Notes: generated by a model from the sequence alone, not told the origin. A stretch of 64,000 nucleotides of DNA from Bacteroidota bacterium (GCA_947460345.1 CANHGM010000002.1:49504-113503); one strand, 5' to 3'. Numbered from the stretch's first letter, positions 8,990 through 19,117 are shown. Numbers and translations: made by a program.

Positions 8990-8997
8990 CAAATGTA
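8990..8997 (-). promoter_or_regulatory. Putative -7 promoter element for the LamG gene
   Basis: TACATTTG on the minus strand lies 17 nt upstream of the LamG ATG. A second match, TAAATTTG, lies at 9002-9009. Confidence 0.5.
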
Positions 8998-9113
8998 ATT
9001 ACAAATTTAAAAAAAAACTAATATTCAGATTATTTAAGTCATTTGAAGGTCATTTAACCTACCTAAAAATTCATTATTCAACTATGCATCCTTTTAACTT
9101 AAATTTTCATCAT

Positions 9114-9121
9114 TATATTTG
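9114..9121 (+). promoter_or_regulatory. Putative -7 promoter element for the BNR propeller gene
   Basis: TATATTTG lies 13 nt upstream of the ATG at 9135 and downstream of the alternative ATG at 9084, which supports the shorter protein. Confidence 0.55.
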
Positions 9122-9134
9122 CATTCTGTCACAA

Positions 9135-12100
9135 ATGAAAAAAACTATTACCTTATTATCTTTACTATTTTTAATAGTATTAACTTCAAAGCAAATAAAA
9201 GCACAGCCTTGGAACCAGCAAATTGATTCAAATAAAGTTAACAACTTTTTTGATATTCAAAAAGCATTTGAAAACTATTGGTCAAATAAGACAATTGAGA
9301 AAGGTAAAGGGTATAATACTTTTAAAAGATGGGAAAATTTTTGGGAGCAAAGAGTAGGTGCTACTGGTATAATGCCACCCAATAATGTAGTGTGGAATGA
9401 GTGGAATAGTTATTTAGTAAAACAAAGAATTAACCAATCGTTAAGAGGTGCTTTTGATAGTGGCAATTGGGTTAATTTAGGTCCAAATCAAACTACAGGA
9501 GGATACAATGGACTTGGTCGTATAAATTGTATTACTTTTCACCCAACGGACAGTAATATTTTTTGGATAGGAACACCTGCAGGTGGCCTATGGGTAACAA
9601 AAGATTTTGGTAAAACCTGGACATCTAAAGGAGATAAATTGCCTTCTATGGGTGTTTCTGATATCATAATTGATTATACCAACCCTAATGTGATGTATAT
9701 TGCTACAGGAGATAGAGATTTCGGAAGTTTTGGTGGAATTCAAGGTTTAAGTGGAACAGGCGATACTAAAAGTATTGGAGTAATGAAAAGTACTGATGGA
9801 GGGACAACTTGGCGTTTATTGTCTAATTTAAGTTTTACAATATCTAATATGGATAAAGTAAATAGACTGATAATGCATCCTACCAATAACAAATTAATAT
9901 ATGCAGCTACTAGTAAAGGTATATATATATCCAATGATAGTGGTGCCACTTGGACCATTAAAAAAGCAGGGTATTATATAGATATGGAGATTAATCCTAA
10001 AAACCCGAATATATTATATGCTACATCTTATAGTTCAAGTGCACAAATTTTTAGAACTAAAGATGGCGGGACAGTATGGACCCAAGTAACATCTTTAAGT
10101 GGTGTTGGTAGAATTAATGTAGAATTGACAAAAGCTAATGCTGCTATTGTTATAGCAGTTGGAGCTAATGCTAGCGATGAAGGATTAAATGGAATATATA
10201 AGTCTACAGATAGTGGAGCCACATTTAGCTTAATATTTAATGGTGGTGTATCAGGTCAAAACTTGCTAAACTCTTCTGAGTTCGCAAATGGTGTTGGAGG
10301 TCAAGGTTGGTATGACTTATCTTTAGCTATTCATCCAAATAATGCAAATATTGTTTTTTTAGGAGGAGTAAATACTTGGTTAAGTGAATCTGGAGGGACA
10401 TCATGGAATATAAACAGTTATTGGTCTAATAGCACTAGAGGAGTTCCAACAGTACATGCAGATAAACATTATCATGCTTTTCATCCACTGTCTAAAGTTA
10501 CAAACGGAACAATTTTCGAATGTAACGATGGTGGTGTATATTATAGTAAAAACAAAGGAAGTAATTGGGTGAATTCAACCAATGGTTTAGCAATTGGCCA
10601 AATATATAGAATTGCATTATCTAACAATGGAAGCCTAATGTTGGCCGGGCACCAAGACAATGGAACCATGAAAAGTAGTTCTGGTGCATGGACTAACTCT
10701 TATGGTGGTGATGGTATGAACTGTCAAATAGATCAAAGCAACTCTAATTATATGTATGCTGGTGTTCAAAATGGAAAAATCATAAGATCTAGTGATGCAT
10801 TTAGTAGCGGAAACAACAACGTAACGATATCTGACAATATATCTGGTATACCCAGAGGTGCTTGGGTTACGCCTTATGTATTAGATCCAACAAATACTTC
10901 TACAATTGTTGCTGGTTTTGCTGATGTATATAAATCAACTAATAGAGGCAATGTTTGGACTAAAATTTCGACTAACTTAACAGGAAGCTCTACTAATTAT
11001 TTACGTTCTATTGCTATAGCTCCTTCAAATAGCAATGTTATATATGCTGCAACTTTTTATAATATATGGAAAACAACCAATGGTGGTTCAAATTGGATAA
11101 CAGTAAAGAATGGTTTGCCTTCTTCATCAGCATTAACATATATATGTGTACATCCAACAGATCCAAATATTGTATGGATTACTTATTCAGGATATGATGC
11201 TGGTAAAAAAATATATAAAACAATTGATGGTGGTACAAGTTGGACAAACATTAGCGGTACTTTACCAAATCTGCCTGTAAACTGTATAGTACATGAAAAA
11301 AATTCAATAAAAAACAATTTATATATAGGAACTGATGTTGGAATTTTTGTTAGAAATGATGCTTTTGGAGATTGGGTATATTTTAGTAGAAATTTACCTA
11401 ATGTCCCGGTTGCTGAATTAGAAATTAACTATCAAGGTCAAAAAATAGTTGCTGGTACACATGGCAGAGGTTTATGGCAAAGTAATCTTTGGAGTGCAAC
11501 ACCACCGCCTTCGCCAAAGGCAATCTTAACAGCTGATGACACAACTATATGTCAAGGTGGAAACGTATTATTCACTAGTAAGTCTAACAATACCAATGGT
11601 GTAAGTTGGATTTTTCAAGGAGGTATCCCTAGTACCTCTTTAGATACTATTCCATCTGTTTTATACACTAATGCAGGAACCTTTAAAGTGACATTGATTG
11701 CCAATGGATCAGGAGGGATAGATACATTAATTAAAGATAAGTATATTACTGTGTATCCATTACCAACTAAGCCATCTATTTCACAAGATACTAATAAACT
11801 TATTGCTTCTGCTGATACAATGGTACAATGGATATTAAATGGTAACGCAATAGCTGGTGCTAATTCAAAAATATTGTTAGCAAAGGTTGATGGAAGCTAT
11901 AGAGTTGAATATACTGACAGCAATGGATGTAAATCTATTTCAGCACCATTTAGTTTTAAATATACTAGGGTAGGACTTGAATCTATTTATCAAAGCAAAT
12001 CATTGAAAATATGGCCTAACCCAACTGAAGGTGTTTTTAGTATCGAGTCGTTAAACCAAAATAAAATAACGCAAATCAAAGTGATAGATTTTTCAGGTAA

Positions 12101-12239
12101 ATCAATTATTAATCATTTAACAATCCAAGGTTTATCAAATAGTTCAATTGATATTTCGAATGCTGAAAAAGGATTATATATTGTTGAAATAACTATGAAT
12201 GATGGAAGTATAGGATATGGTGTTGTAAGTAAATTATAA
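9135..12239 (+). CDS. BNR/Asp-box beta-propeller secreted protein, T9SS type A cargo
   Basis: A 1,034-residue exported protein. The signal peptide (MKKTITLLSLL start, ending IKAQ) is followed by a linker and a propeller of sialidase/sortilin-type Asp-box repeats (SxDxGxxW: TKDFGKTW, STDGGTTW, SNDSGATW, TKDGGTVW, STDSGATF, TIDGGTSW), covering roughly residues 110-790. A PKD-like domain (about 795-880) and an Ig-like segment follow, then a type A sorting tail (IWPNPTEGVFSIESL, KGLYIVEITM). The catalytic residues of true sialidases are not evident, so the propeller is more likely structural or binding. The ATG at 9135 gives the proper signal peptide. The last 6 bp overlap the convergent glycosyltransferase. 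Confidence 0.85.
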   Translation: MKKTITLLSLLFLIVLTSKQIKAQPWNQQIDSNKVNNFFDIQKAFENYWSNKTIEKGKGYNTFKRWENFWEQRVGATGIMPPNNVVWNEWNSYLVKQRINQSLRGAFDSGNWVNLGPNQTTGGYNGLGRINCITFHPTDSNIFWIGTPAGGLWVTKDFGKTWTSKGDKLPSMGVSDIIIDYTNPNVMYIATGDRDFGSFGGIQGLSGTGDTKSIGVMKSTDGGTTWRLLSNLSFTISNMDKVNRLIMHPTNNKLIYAATSKGIYISNDSGATWTIKKAGYYIDMEINPKNPNILYATSYSSSAQIFRTKDGGTVWTQVTSLSGVGRINVELTKANAAIVIAVGANASDEGLNGIYKSTDSGATFSLIFNGGVSGQNLLNSSEFANGVGGQGWYDLSLAIHPNNANIVFLGGVNTWLSESGGTSWNINSYWSNSTRGVPTVHADKHYHAFHPLSKVTNGTIFECNDGGVYYSKNKGSNWVNSTNGLAIGQIYRIALSNNGSLMLAGHQDNGTMKSSSGAWTNSYGGDGMNCQIDQSNSNYMYAGVQNGKIIRSSDAFSSGNNNVTISDNISGIPRGAWVTPYVLDPTNTSTIVAGFADVYKSTNRGNVWTKISTNLTGSSTNYLRSIAIAPSNSNVIYAATFYNIWKTTNGGSNWITVKNGLPSSSALTYICVHPTDPNIVWITYSGYDAGKKIYKTIDGGTSWTNISGTLPNLPVNCIVHEKNSIKNNLYIGTDVGIFVRNDAFGDWVYFSRNLPNVPVAELEINYQGQKIVAGTHGRGLWQSNLWSATPPPSPKAILTADDTTICQGGNVLFTSKSNNTNGVSWIFQGGIPSTSLDTIPSVLYTNAGTFKVTLIANGSGGIDTLIKDKYITVYPLPTKPSISQDTNKLIASADTMVQWILNGNAIAGANSKILLAKVDGSYRVEYTDSNGCKSISAPFSFKYTRVGLESIYQSKSLKIWPNPTEGVFSIESLNQNKITQIKVIDFSGKSIINHLTIQGLSNSSIDISNAEKGLYIVEITMNDGSIGYGVVSKL

Positions 12240-13658
12240 AGCTTTTTTCGATACTTTATATATTTCGCACCAAGCTACTCCACTTTTAAACTTCTTTTCT
12301 AAGGTTATATTAAATTTTTTATTAAGCTCATCTAGATTAAAGTCTCTCTCTACAGGAGATAAGATTAAATATTTAGTATCATCATCCATTGATGCATCTA
12401 CATGGCTAAATTCATTTCCTGATAAATATCCGCATGTTTTATGTGAAAGTTGTTCAATCATCAAAAAATGAGTTGTTATATGAGTATTATATAAGTTTTT
12501 ACTTTCACAGTATTTAACCATATTGCTATGTACATTTACAAGGCTAGAATATGTTAAATCAACATCAGAAATATCAGCTTTATAGCTTCTAGGAATCATG
12601 GTAAAACTGAATACACACAACAGACTCATAACAATTATATAGTAGTTTTTTTTAGTAAATAAACTTCCACACATGATAACTATTAATATAATTACAGCAG
12701 GTATTGTACTATATAAATATCGGGTTGAAAGAAAATTGATTGAACAAAAAAGAATATAGATGATAATAAAGGTTGAAAGGATTGTAAATATTGACTTATA
12801 ATCTTGGTTGAATTTAATTTTCTTAAATAATAATAGCAGTATATATATAGCGATAATTGCGATAAAAATAATTCTACCTTGTCTTGAAAAAATAAATGTG
12901 AGCGACCAACTCATTTTATCAAATATTGAGTTTAAACTCAAATCAATCCAGCCAGTATGTCTTGGATAAAAAAACCATCCAAGTCTAATTTTTTGTATAA
13001 GATAAAATAAAAATCCTACAATAAAAGGACTACTATATATACTGATTGATTTTAAAACAATCCCGGTTTTTTTGGTTTTTAATGCCTCTAAAAATCCAAA
13101 CATTGAAAGAGTTAAACACATAACTATTCCAGCTTCTTTGGTAAGAATAAGGCACGACATAAAAAAGACCATCCAAAATGTTTGCTTTTTTAGAAAAAAA
13201 TACAAAGACAGTAAAGTAAAAATAGTTAACAAAATTTCAGATAGCATCATTCCACTTTGAGCTAGCGTAACTGGCTGCCATGCAACTATAATAGAAGCAA
13301 ACGAGGCTAAAATAGGTTCATTTGTAGTTTTATTTACTATTAAATAAACTATAATGAACAGGATACAAGCTAAAATTAATGGAAAAATATGAGCAGTGGT
13401 TACATCTGTACCCATTACAGACATCCATAACGAACTTAAAAAATAAAACATCAACGGGTGCCCTGTATATAAATCGGCATTGATACTGCCTGGTAATAAA
13501 CTCGGGCCTTTTTCAATCATTTCATATATTGCTCGAGTATATACCCAACTTTCATCCCAAAAATAAGGCAGACTTAAAAATTGAATTTTAAAGAGGATAA
13601 ATGCCATACAATTTATTGACAGCAATGCTAAACCTATATTATTGATTTTGTTTTTCAA
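12234..13658 (-). CDS. GT-C family membrane glycosyltransferase (ArnT/PMT-like)
   Basis: An integral membrane protein of 474 residues with about ten to twelve hydrophobic helices. The first periplasmic loop carries YFWDESWVYTRAIYEM, the acidic WDE-type motif of GT-C enzymes that use polyprenyl-phosphate sugars (protein mannosyltransferase/ArnT superfamily), followed by GHPLMFYFLSSLWM. The donor and acceptor cannot be read from sequence. The start is a TTG at 13658, 22 nt after a TATATTTG box. It is divergent from recF. Confidence 0.75.
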   Translation of the reverse strand: MKNKINNIGLALLSINCMAFILFKIQFLSLPYFWDESWVYTRAIYEMIEKGPSLLPGSINADLYTGHPLMFYFLSSLWMSVMGTDVTTAHIFPLILACILFIIVYLIVNKTTNEPILASFASIIVAWQPVTLAQSGMMLSEILLTIFTLLSLYFFLKKQTFWMVFFMSCLILTKEAGIVMCLTLSMFGFLEALKTKKTGIVLKSISIYSSPFIVGFLFYLIQKIRLGWFFYPRHTGWIDLSLNSIFDKMSWSLTFIFSRQGRIIFIAIIAIYILLLLFKKIKFNQDYKSIFTILSTFIIIYILFCSINFLSTRYLYSTIPAVIILIVIMCGSLFTKKNYYIIVMSLLCVFSFTMIPRSYKADISDVDLTYSSLVNVHSNMVKYCESKNLYNTHITTHFLMIEQLSHKTCGYLSGNEFSHVDASMDDDTKYLILSPVERDFNLDELNKKFNITLEKKFKSGVAWCEIYKVSKKAL

Positions 13659-13680
13659 TTTCTTGTTTATGATTTATTTG

Positions 13681-13688
13681 CAAATATA
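13681..13688 (-). promoter_or_regulatory. Putative -7 promoter element for the GT-C gene
   Basis: TATATTTG on the minus strand, 22 nt upstream of the TTG start at 13658. Confidence 0.5.
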
Positions 13689-13713
13689 TTGAAAGTGTTA
13701 GCAATACCTTTAC

Positions 13714-13721
13714 TTATTTTG
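13714..13721 (+). promoter_or_regulatory. Putative weak -7 element for recF
   Basis: TTATTTTG differs from TAnnTTTG at one base and ends 7 nt before the recF ATG. Confidence 0.35.
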
Positions 13722-13728
13722 CAACACA

Positions 13729-14808
13729 ATGCATCTTCATAAAATTGAACTTTTACATTTTAAAAATCATGAAAAGTGGGTCGAAAACTTTTGTTCAGGT
13801 GTAAACTGCATTACAGGAAGAAATGGTAGTGGAAAAACTAATATTTTAGATGCTATATATTTATTGTCTTTTTGCAAATCTAACTTTCAGTCTATTGATA
13901 AAAATATATGCTTCAATCATTCTGACTTTTACTCAGTAAAAGGTGAATATATATCAAATGAGATTGACTTTGAAGTGTCATGTAAATATCAAGAAGGGAA
14001 AAGGAAGATAGTTAAATTCAATAATAATGCGTATAAAAAACTAAGTGAACATATAGGGGTTATACCTTTAGTTATGATTACACCGCTCGACATACAATTG
14101 ATCAATGAAGCTAGTGAAGAGAGAAGACGTTTAATTGACTCTACAATAGGTCAAGTGGATCACATTTATTTAAATAAACTTACTGAATACTATAAAATCC
14201 TTGAACATAGAAATAAGTTATTAAAAGAATATAGCCAGAATCAAGCAGTCGTATTGTCACAAGTTGATATCTGGAATAAACAACTTGTAGACCGAGGCAA
14301 CTATATATATAAGGCTAGGAAAAAGCACTTGCAAAAAATATCTTTATTTGTATCAGATATATATGAGATATTATCAAGTAAAAGAGAAAATATAACTATT
14401 GAATATATTTCAAAATTAAATACTGAATCGTTTGAACAATTAATTGAAAATAATTTTAAAAAAGATATTGTATTAGAAAGAACAACTGAAGGAATTCATA
14501 AAGATGATTTAGAATTTTGTATGAACGGCCAAATGATTAAAAAATATGGCTCACAAGGTCAACAAAAAACTTTCATTTTTGCATTGAAGTTGGCTATACA
14601 TCAATATCTAACAGAGGTGATACAGAAAAAGCCATTATTGCTTTTAGATGATTTGTTCGAAAAACTAGATGAATCAAGATCAGAAGAGTTGATGTTGTAT
14701 ATTTCAACATATATACATGCACAAGTATTTATTACTGATACTCATCATGAAAGAGCTAAAAATATTTTGTCAAGAATGAATGCTGAAACAAAATTTATAC
14801 AACTATAA
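13729..14808 (+). CDS. recF: DNA replication and repair protein RecF
   Basis: SMC-like ATPase that loads RecA at single-strand gaps with RecO and RecR. The 359-residue length is normal. Walker A GRNGSGKTN is at about residues 33-41 after the family opening (LLHFKNHEKW). The signature GSQGQQKT and the Walker B region LLLLDDLFEKLDESR are near the C-terminal third. It does not sit with dnaA/dnaN/gyrB as in many bacteria; instead it stands alone, divergent from a glycosyltransferase and convergent (6-bp overlap of stops) with nhaD. Confidence 0.95.
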   Translation: MHLHKIELLHFKNHEKWVENFCSGVNCITGRNGSGKTNILDAIYLLSFCKSNFQSIDKNICFNHSDFYSVKGEYISNEIDFEVSCKYQEGKRKIVKFNNNAYKKLSEHIGVIPLVMITPLDIQLINEASEERRRLIDSTIGQVDHIYLNKLTEYYKILEHRNKLLKEYSQNQAVVLSQVDIWNKQLVDRGNYIYKARKKHLQKISLFVSDIYEILSSKRENITIEYISKLNTESFEQLIENNFKKDIVLERTTEGIHKDDLEFCMNGQMIKKYGSQGQQKTFIFALKLAIHQYLTEVIQKKPLLLLDDLFEKLDESRSEELMLYISTYIHAQVFITDTHHERAKNILSRMNAETKFIQL

Positions 14809-16068
14809 AAAAAGATTGTATTGCAAAATGAATACGATAGCTCCAATCAAATACCCAACAAGAGCTAACCAACCAATTTTCTTTAAATACCAACCAAAAT
14901 TTATTTGTTCTAATCCCATTACTGCCACACCAGCAGCTGAACCAATGATAAATATACTACCACCAGTACCTGTAGTCAAAGCTAAGAAATTCCAAAAATA
15001 ATGATCTGTTGGATAAGTTGTTAAGTTGAACATACTTTGCGATGCTGCAACCAAGGGAACATTATCTAAAATTGCAGAAAGAAGACCAAGAGCTATTCCA
15101 ATACTCCAATCGTTTGAAAGAGATGATTTAAGAAAATGTGCAATGTCTTCTAAAACATTAACATTTTCTAGTGCCGAAATAGATAAAAGTATTCCTAAAA
15201 AAAAGAGTATGCTAGGTGTGTCAATTTTTTGAAGTGCTGAACTTACTGAGAACTTGTTTTTACTTTCAATATCTTTATTAAAGTGAATAATAGAAATGAC
15301 TATCCACATGATGCCCAAAGCTAATAACATACCCATAAATGGAGGTAAATGAGTAATTGTTTTAAAAATAGGGACTAGTATCAGTAATGCAATCCCCGTT
15401 AAAAGTATTATATAACTATCTTTGTTTTTTGTGCTTTCAAGGTTTTTAGTTATAAGTTTTTTATCTTTAAATTTTCTTGAAATAATATATATAGGAAATA
15501 TACATACAGCTAAACTTGGGATAAATGCTGAAGTAATGATTTTCAAAGGAGTTATTTGACCACCTATCCATAACATAGTAGTAGTAACATCACCTAAAGG
15601 CGACCATGCTCCACCAGCATTAGCAGTTAAAATGATAACACTAGCAAAATACATTTTAATTTCTTTATCTGAAATAAGTTTTGAAACCAAAGATGTCATC
15701 ACTATTGCAGTAGTTAAATTGTCAAGTAAAGCAGATAAGAAAAAAGAAATTGTAGCTATAAGTATAAGTAATTTACTAAAACTTGTGGTAGTAATTTTAG
15801 ATTTTATTATATCAAATCCTTTGTGAGAATCTATAAGTTCAACAATGGTCATTGCACCAAGCAGAAAAAACAATATGGAAGAAATTTCGCCCATTTTTAT
15901 TAATAGAATGTCATTTACAATTTTGAACTCTTCTATATTCAGAATATATATGGTCCAACAAATGACACCAGTTAATAATGCTGAAGCAGCTTTGTCTATA
16001 TGTATTTTGTTTTCAAAGGTTATAGCTATATAACCTAATAAAAAAGTAACAATAATTATGGTTGTCAT
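14803..16068 (-). CDS. nhaD: NhaD-type Na+/H+ antiporter
   Basis: A polytopic inner-membrane antiporter (421 residues, about 11-13 helices) of the NhaD branch of the ion transporter superfamily. It should export Na+ or Li+ in exchange for H+. Characteristic stretches are LSALLDNLTTAIVMTSL, NAGGAWSPLGDVTTTMLW and the second inverted-half motif LSAILDNVPLVAAS; the paired LDN-T/V motifs mark the two re-entrant hairpins. ATG 16068 is chosen because a TATTTTTG box (16085-16092) lies between it and an upstream GTG at 16095. Its stop overlaps recF by 6 bp. Confidence 0.92.
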   Translation of the reverse strand: MTTIIIVTFLLGYIAITFENKIHIDKAASALLTGVICWTIYILNIEEFKIVNDILLIKMGEISSILFFLLGAMTIVELIDSHKGFDIIKSKITTTSFSKLLILIATISFFLSALLDNLTTAIVMTSLVSKLISDKEIKMYFASVIILTANAGGAWSPLGDVTTTMLWIGGQITPLKIITSAFIPSLAVCIFPIYIISRKFKDKKLITKNLESTKNKDSYIILLTGIALLILVPIFKTITHLPPFMGMLLALGIMWIVISIIHFNKDIESKNKFSVSSALQKIDTPSILFFLGILLSISALENVNVLEDIAHFLKSSLSNDWSIGIALGLLSAILDNVPLVAASQSMFNLTTYPTDHYFWNFLALTTGTGGSIFIIGSAAGVAVMGLEQINFGWYLKKIGWLALVGYLIGAIVFILQYNLFL

Positions 16069-16084
16069 TTGAAATGAATCTAAA

Positions 16085-16092
16085 CAAAAATA
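16085..16092 (-). promoter_or_regulatory. Putative -7 promoter element for nhaD
   Basis: TATTTTTG on the minus strand, 16 nt upstream of ATG 16068. It excludes the GTG at 16095 as start. Confidence 0.5.
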
Positions 16093-16138
16093 CACTACAA
16101 TTTTGCAGTGTATTTTATGTTTAAAGATTTATTTGTAA

Positions 16139-18733
16139 TTATTCGGTTATTTTCAATTCAACCCTACGGTTTTTCTGACGACCATCTTCAGTGTCATTAG
16201 CAGAAACAGGTCTAGTGTCACCAAAACCTTCAGAGGTAAGTCTTTTACTTGAGACGCCTTTTCCTATTAAATATCTTTTCACTGATTCAGCTCTTTCTTT
16301 ACTTAATTTTAAATTGGTAGCTGCATTTCCAACATTGTCAGTATGTCCAGAAATTATTAATTTATATTTTGTATTTTTCTTTAATACTATAGCAAGTGCG
16401 TCAAGAGTAGGTTTAGAAGCTTCAGAGAATGTGATTTTACCTGATGGGAATTCGAGATTTGAGAATGCTTTTTGAAGTACATTTTGTTCTTCAAAAGTCA
16501 GTTCTGGTTTTTTAACTGTATCAACAACTTCAATTAATACAAGAGGGCAACCATCGTTTAATGGGTCTCCATAAGTATCTGGGCATTTGTCATTTTTGTC
16601 AGCTACATTATCTAAGTCTCTATCAGGGCATCCTTTAAATTTAACCAATCCAGCTTGTTCAGGGCAATCATCAATTGCATCATGTAATCCATCGCCATCA
16701 CTATCAGGGCAACCATTGTTTTTAACAGGACCTGCTTTGTCAGGACACATATCAATATTGTCATAAACCCCATCAAAGTCTCTATCAGGGCAACCATTGT
16801 TTTTAACTTCACCTTTCAAGTCAGGGCATTTATCTTCCATATCTTTTACGCCATCATTATCTCTATCAGGACAGCCATCAAGGTCAGATTTTCCAAATGT
16901 TTCAGGGCAAAGGTCGTTTTGATCATATACGCCATCACCATCTTTATCAGGACATCCTTTTTTGTCAACTGGTCCAGCAAAATCAGGGCATAAGTCTTTA
17001 TCATCTGGAATACCATCTTTGTCTTTATCAGGGCAACCTTGCAATTGCGGATTACCTTTTATGGTTGGGCATCTATCTTTAGTATCTTCCACCCCATCAC
17101 TATCAGAGTCAGGACAACCTCTTAGTTCCCATGGTCCTGGAACTCTAATACATCTATCATAACGGTCTGTTACACCATCTTTGTCTCTATCTTTAGGCTT
17201 TGATCTATAAATAGGAATAGATGCTCCAATATAAAAATCAAATCCAGTAACTGTAGTTAATCCAAAAAAACCACCAATATTGTCGCTACCAATAAATACA
17301 GGACCCATTCTAGCATACAGGCCCATTCCAAATTTAGAATAGTTTTGACCAAGAGTCATAGGAACTGCGATATCAAACCATTTTGATTCGTATCTAGGAA
17401 TAATACTTACCAAAGAATTGGTTCTGAAACCTGGAGCATTTACTTTTCTGAAACTTTGAACCCACACCATACCTATATAAATGTTTTTTCTAAGTTTATA
17501 ATCAACATTTAAATTTAAAGCTGTAGGCAATACCCAAGTAAATGCATTCGTTTGATTGGTGAAAGTAAATATTTTACCCATTGATGTATCAACATGAGAG
17601 GTGCTTGTTAAATTATACTTACTAATTGAACCCCAAAATACAGTATCTGTTAAACTTTGGTCACGACCTTTTAACTTGTTATAATATACAAGTTTTGGGT
17701 CGCTGTATTTTATATTTCCAACATCTGTAATTGAAACGCCAATTTTTAAATCGTATTTATTTTTTTTATTATCAATCCAATTTTTTCCATCAAGTCTTGA
17801 TTCATATTTTTTATGGTCAGGACGCCATTCATAAGTAAATCCTAAATCAAAGCCATACCCATGTCCTAAACTAGAACCGAATGGAAGAAAATTCTTCATT
17901 ATATTGTTATCAAATTTAGAGATAGAATCAGGGGTTCTAATTCCATTGGGTTGGATTCCATAATATTGTTCCCTCACACCACCATAAGTTAAATCTGTTT
18001 CTATAGCCCATAAACTATCACTGTTAACCAGATTGAATTGAGTTCCTTTGTTTTGAATAAACAAAGCTGCTTGGCCTTCAAGTCTCTTAATTGTAATTCC
18101 ACCTTTTAAATAGTGGCTACCAGTTCTAAATATTTCACGAGCATAGGTCAATCCATATTCAGTATAAGCACCTATTTGTATTCCAAACGCATTGTCTTGC
18201 TTAACTTTGTTAAGTTGCGGAACAGAATGAATGCTATCTTTTAGTCCATAAAGTGCACCATTTAGAGCCAATCTTGCTAAAGGTTCAGCTAAGTCGTTTA
18301 TTTGAAGTGCAAATCTTTGCCTAATACCAAATGAAATAGTATTGCTTCTATTCCAAGCTATCATTATAGCAGGCCCCCTCAGCTCAGTACTTAAATTTAT
18401 ATATTTACTTTTGTTATTTATGTTTTCTAATAAATAGCTATTATCAAATGCTTTTACACCATTGATACTGTCAGCATTGCTTCCGTTAACTATAGATTTA
18501 GCTAATTTATTAAAAGGATAAGGTGTTTTTAATTCAACATAATTGTTCGATAAATTCATGTTAGCTGCACCTAAATTTACATATATATAATATCTATTGT
18601 CAGCTGCATTTGAAGGGTTAAAATAAGTTGAATTGGTTCCACCATAGTTAGTGTTAGCCAATCCTAGCCAACTCTGTGCATTGCTTATGTTGAAAAAAGA
18701 TACAATTATTAATAAAGATATAGTTTTTTTCAT
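16139..18733 (-). CDS. Outer-membrane OmpA-family protein with DUF5723-like barrel and eight TSP3 repeats
   Basis: An 864-residue envelope protein. The signal peptide (ends SNAQ) is followed by a beta-rich N-terminal region (about 20-510, DUF5723-like outer-membrane barrel, alternating aromatic strands). Eight thrombospondin type 3 calcium-binding repeats span about 515-725, each D-x-D-x-DG-x-x-D-x-x-D-x-CP with a GCP end. The C-terminal OmpA domain (about 755-862) carries ISGHTDNVGN, LSKERAESVKRYL and RQKNRRVEL motifs that bind peptidoglycan. It should tie the outer membrane to the wall. It starts 18 bp after rsfS on the same strand. The repeats make the DNA between about 16.56 and 17.19 kb internally repetitive. 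Confidence 0.88.
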   Translation of the reverse strand: MKKTISLLIIVSFFNISNAQSWLGLANTNYGGTNSTYFNPSNAADNRYYIYVNLGAANMNLSNNYVELKTPYPFNKLAKSIVNGSNADSINGVKAFDNSYLLENINNKSKYINLSTELRGPAIMIAWNRSNTISFGIRQRFALQINDLAEPLARLALNGALYGLKDSIHSVPQLNKVKQDNAFGIQIGAYTEYGLTYAREIFRTGSHYLKGGITIKRLEGQAALFIQNKGTQFNLVNSDSLWAIETDLTYGGVREQYYGIQPNGIRTPDSISKFDNNIMKNFLPFGSSLGHGYGFDLGFTYEWRPDHKKYESRLDGKNWIDNKKNKYDLKIGVSITDVGNIKYSDPKLVYYNKLKGRDQSLTDTVFWGSISKYNLTSTSHVDTSMGKIFTFTNQTNAFTWVLPTALNLNVDYKLRKNIYIGMVWVQSFRKVNAPGFRTNSLVSIIPRYESKWFDIAVPMTLGQNYSKFGMGLYARMGPVFIGSDNIGGFFGLTTVTGFDFYIGASIPIYRSKPKDRDKDGVTDRYDRCIRVPGPWELRGCPDSDSDGVEDTKDRCPTIKGNPQLQGCPDKDKDGIPDDKDLCPDFAGPVDKKGCPDKDGDGVYDQNDLCPETFGKSDLDGCPDRDNDGVKDMEDKCPDLKGEVKNNGCPDRDFDGVYDNIDMCPDKAGPVKNNGCPDSDGDGLHDAIDDCPEQAGLVKFKGCPDRDLDNVADKNDKCPDTYGDPLNDGCPLVLIEVVDTVKKPELTFEEQNVLQKAFSNLEFPSGKITFSEASKPTLDALAIVLKKNTKYKLIISGHTDNVGNAATNLKLSKERAESVKRYLIGKGVSSKRLTSEGFGDTRPVSANDTEDGRQKNRRVELKITE
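16560..17190 (-). repeat. Thrombospondin type 3 coding repeats (eight units)
   Basis: Eight imperfect tandem units of about 70-80 bp inside the OmpA-family gene, each encoding a D-rich calcium-binding repeat that ends in GCP. Misalignment here could change the unit number. Confidence 0.8.
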
Positions 18734-18751
18734 AAATGAAATATTGTTTGA

Positions 18752-19117
18752 TTAATTTATAATTTTGATATCTGCATCTGCCCACAAATCTTCTATAGCA
18801 TAAAAAGTTCTTTTATCTTTTTGAAATACATGTGCAACCACATTTATATAGTCTAATAGCACCCATTCTGCATTAGACATACCTTCTAAATGCCATGGTT
18901 TTTCACCAATAGTTTTTTTTACAATTTCTTCAACACTTTGAGCAATAGCCTCAGTTTGTTTATTGCTTTCACCATGACAAACTATATAATAATCTGAAGG
19001 AGCTGATTTTATATTTCTTAAATCTAATACTGTTATATCATGTGCTTTCTTTTCCGCCATTCCTTCTATAATCGCATTTATTAGTTGTTGTGTTTCGTCA
19101 GTATTTTTTTTTGCCAT
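18752..19117 (-). CDS. rsfS: Ribosomal silencing factor RsfS
   Basis: Binds ribosomal protein uL14 and blocks 30S/50S joining in starvation. The 121-residue length is typical. Family motifs are DITVLDLR near residue 40, DYYIVCHGESNKQTEAIA, KPWHLEG, EWVLLDYINVVAHVF and YAIEDLWADA. It is divergent from birA, an arrangement frequent in Bacteroidota, but the following gene is an OmpA-family protein rather than ftsH. Confidence 0.95.
   Translation of the reverse strand: MAKKNTDETQQLINAIIEGMAEKKAHDITVLDLRNIKSAPSDYYIVCHGESNKQTEAIAQSVEEIVKKTIGEKPWHLEGMSNAEWVLLDYINVVAHVFQKDKRTFYAIEDLWADADIKIIN

Noticed and set aside
9135..12239. BNR propeller as a sialidase
   Set aside because: Asp-box motifs are present, but I could not identify the Arg triad and Tyr/Glu pair of sialidases; a sortilin-like structural propeller is more likely.
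16612..17162. Long frames on both strands across the TSP3 repeat region
   Set aside because: They follow the periodicity of the eight Asp-rich repeats of the OmpA-family gene and have no signal, start context or family motif of their own.
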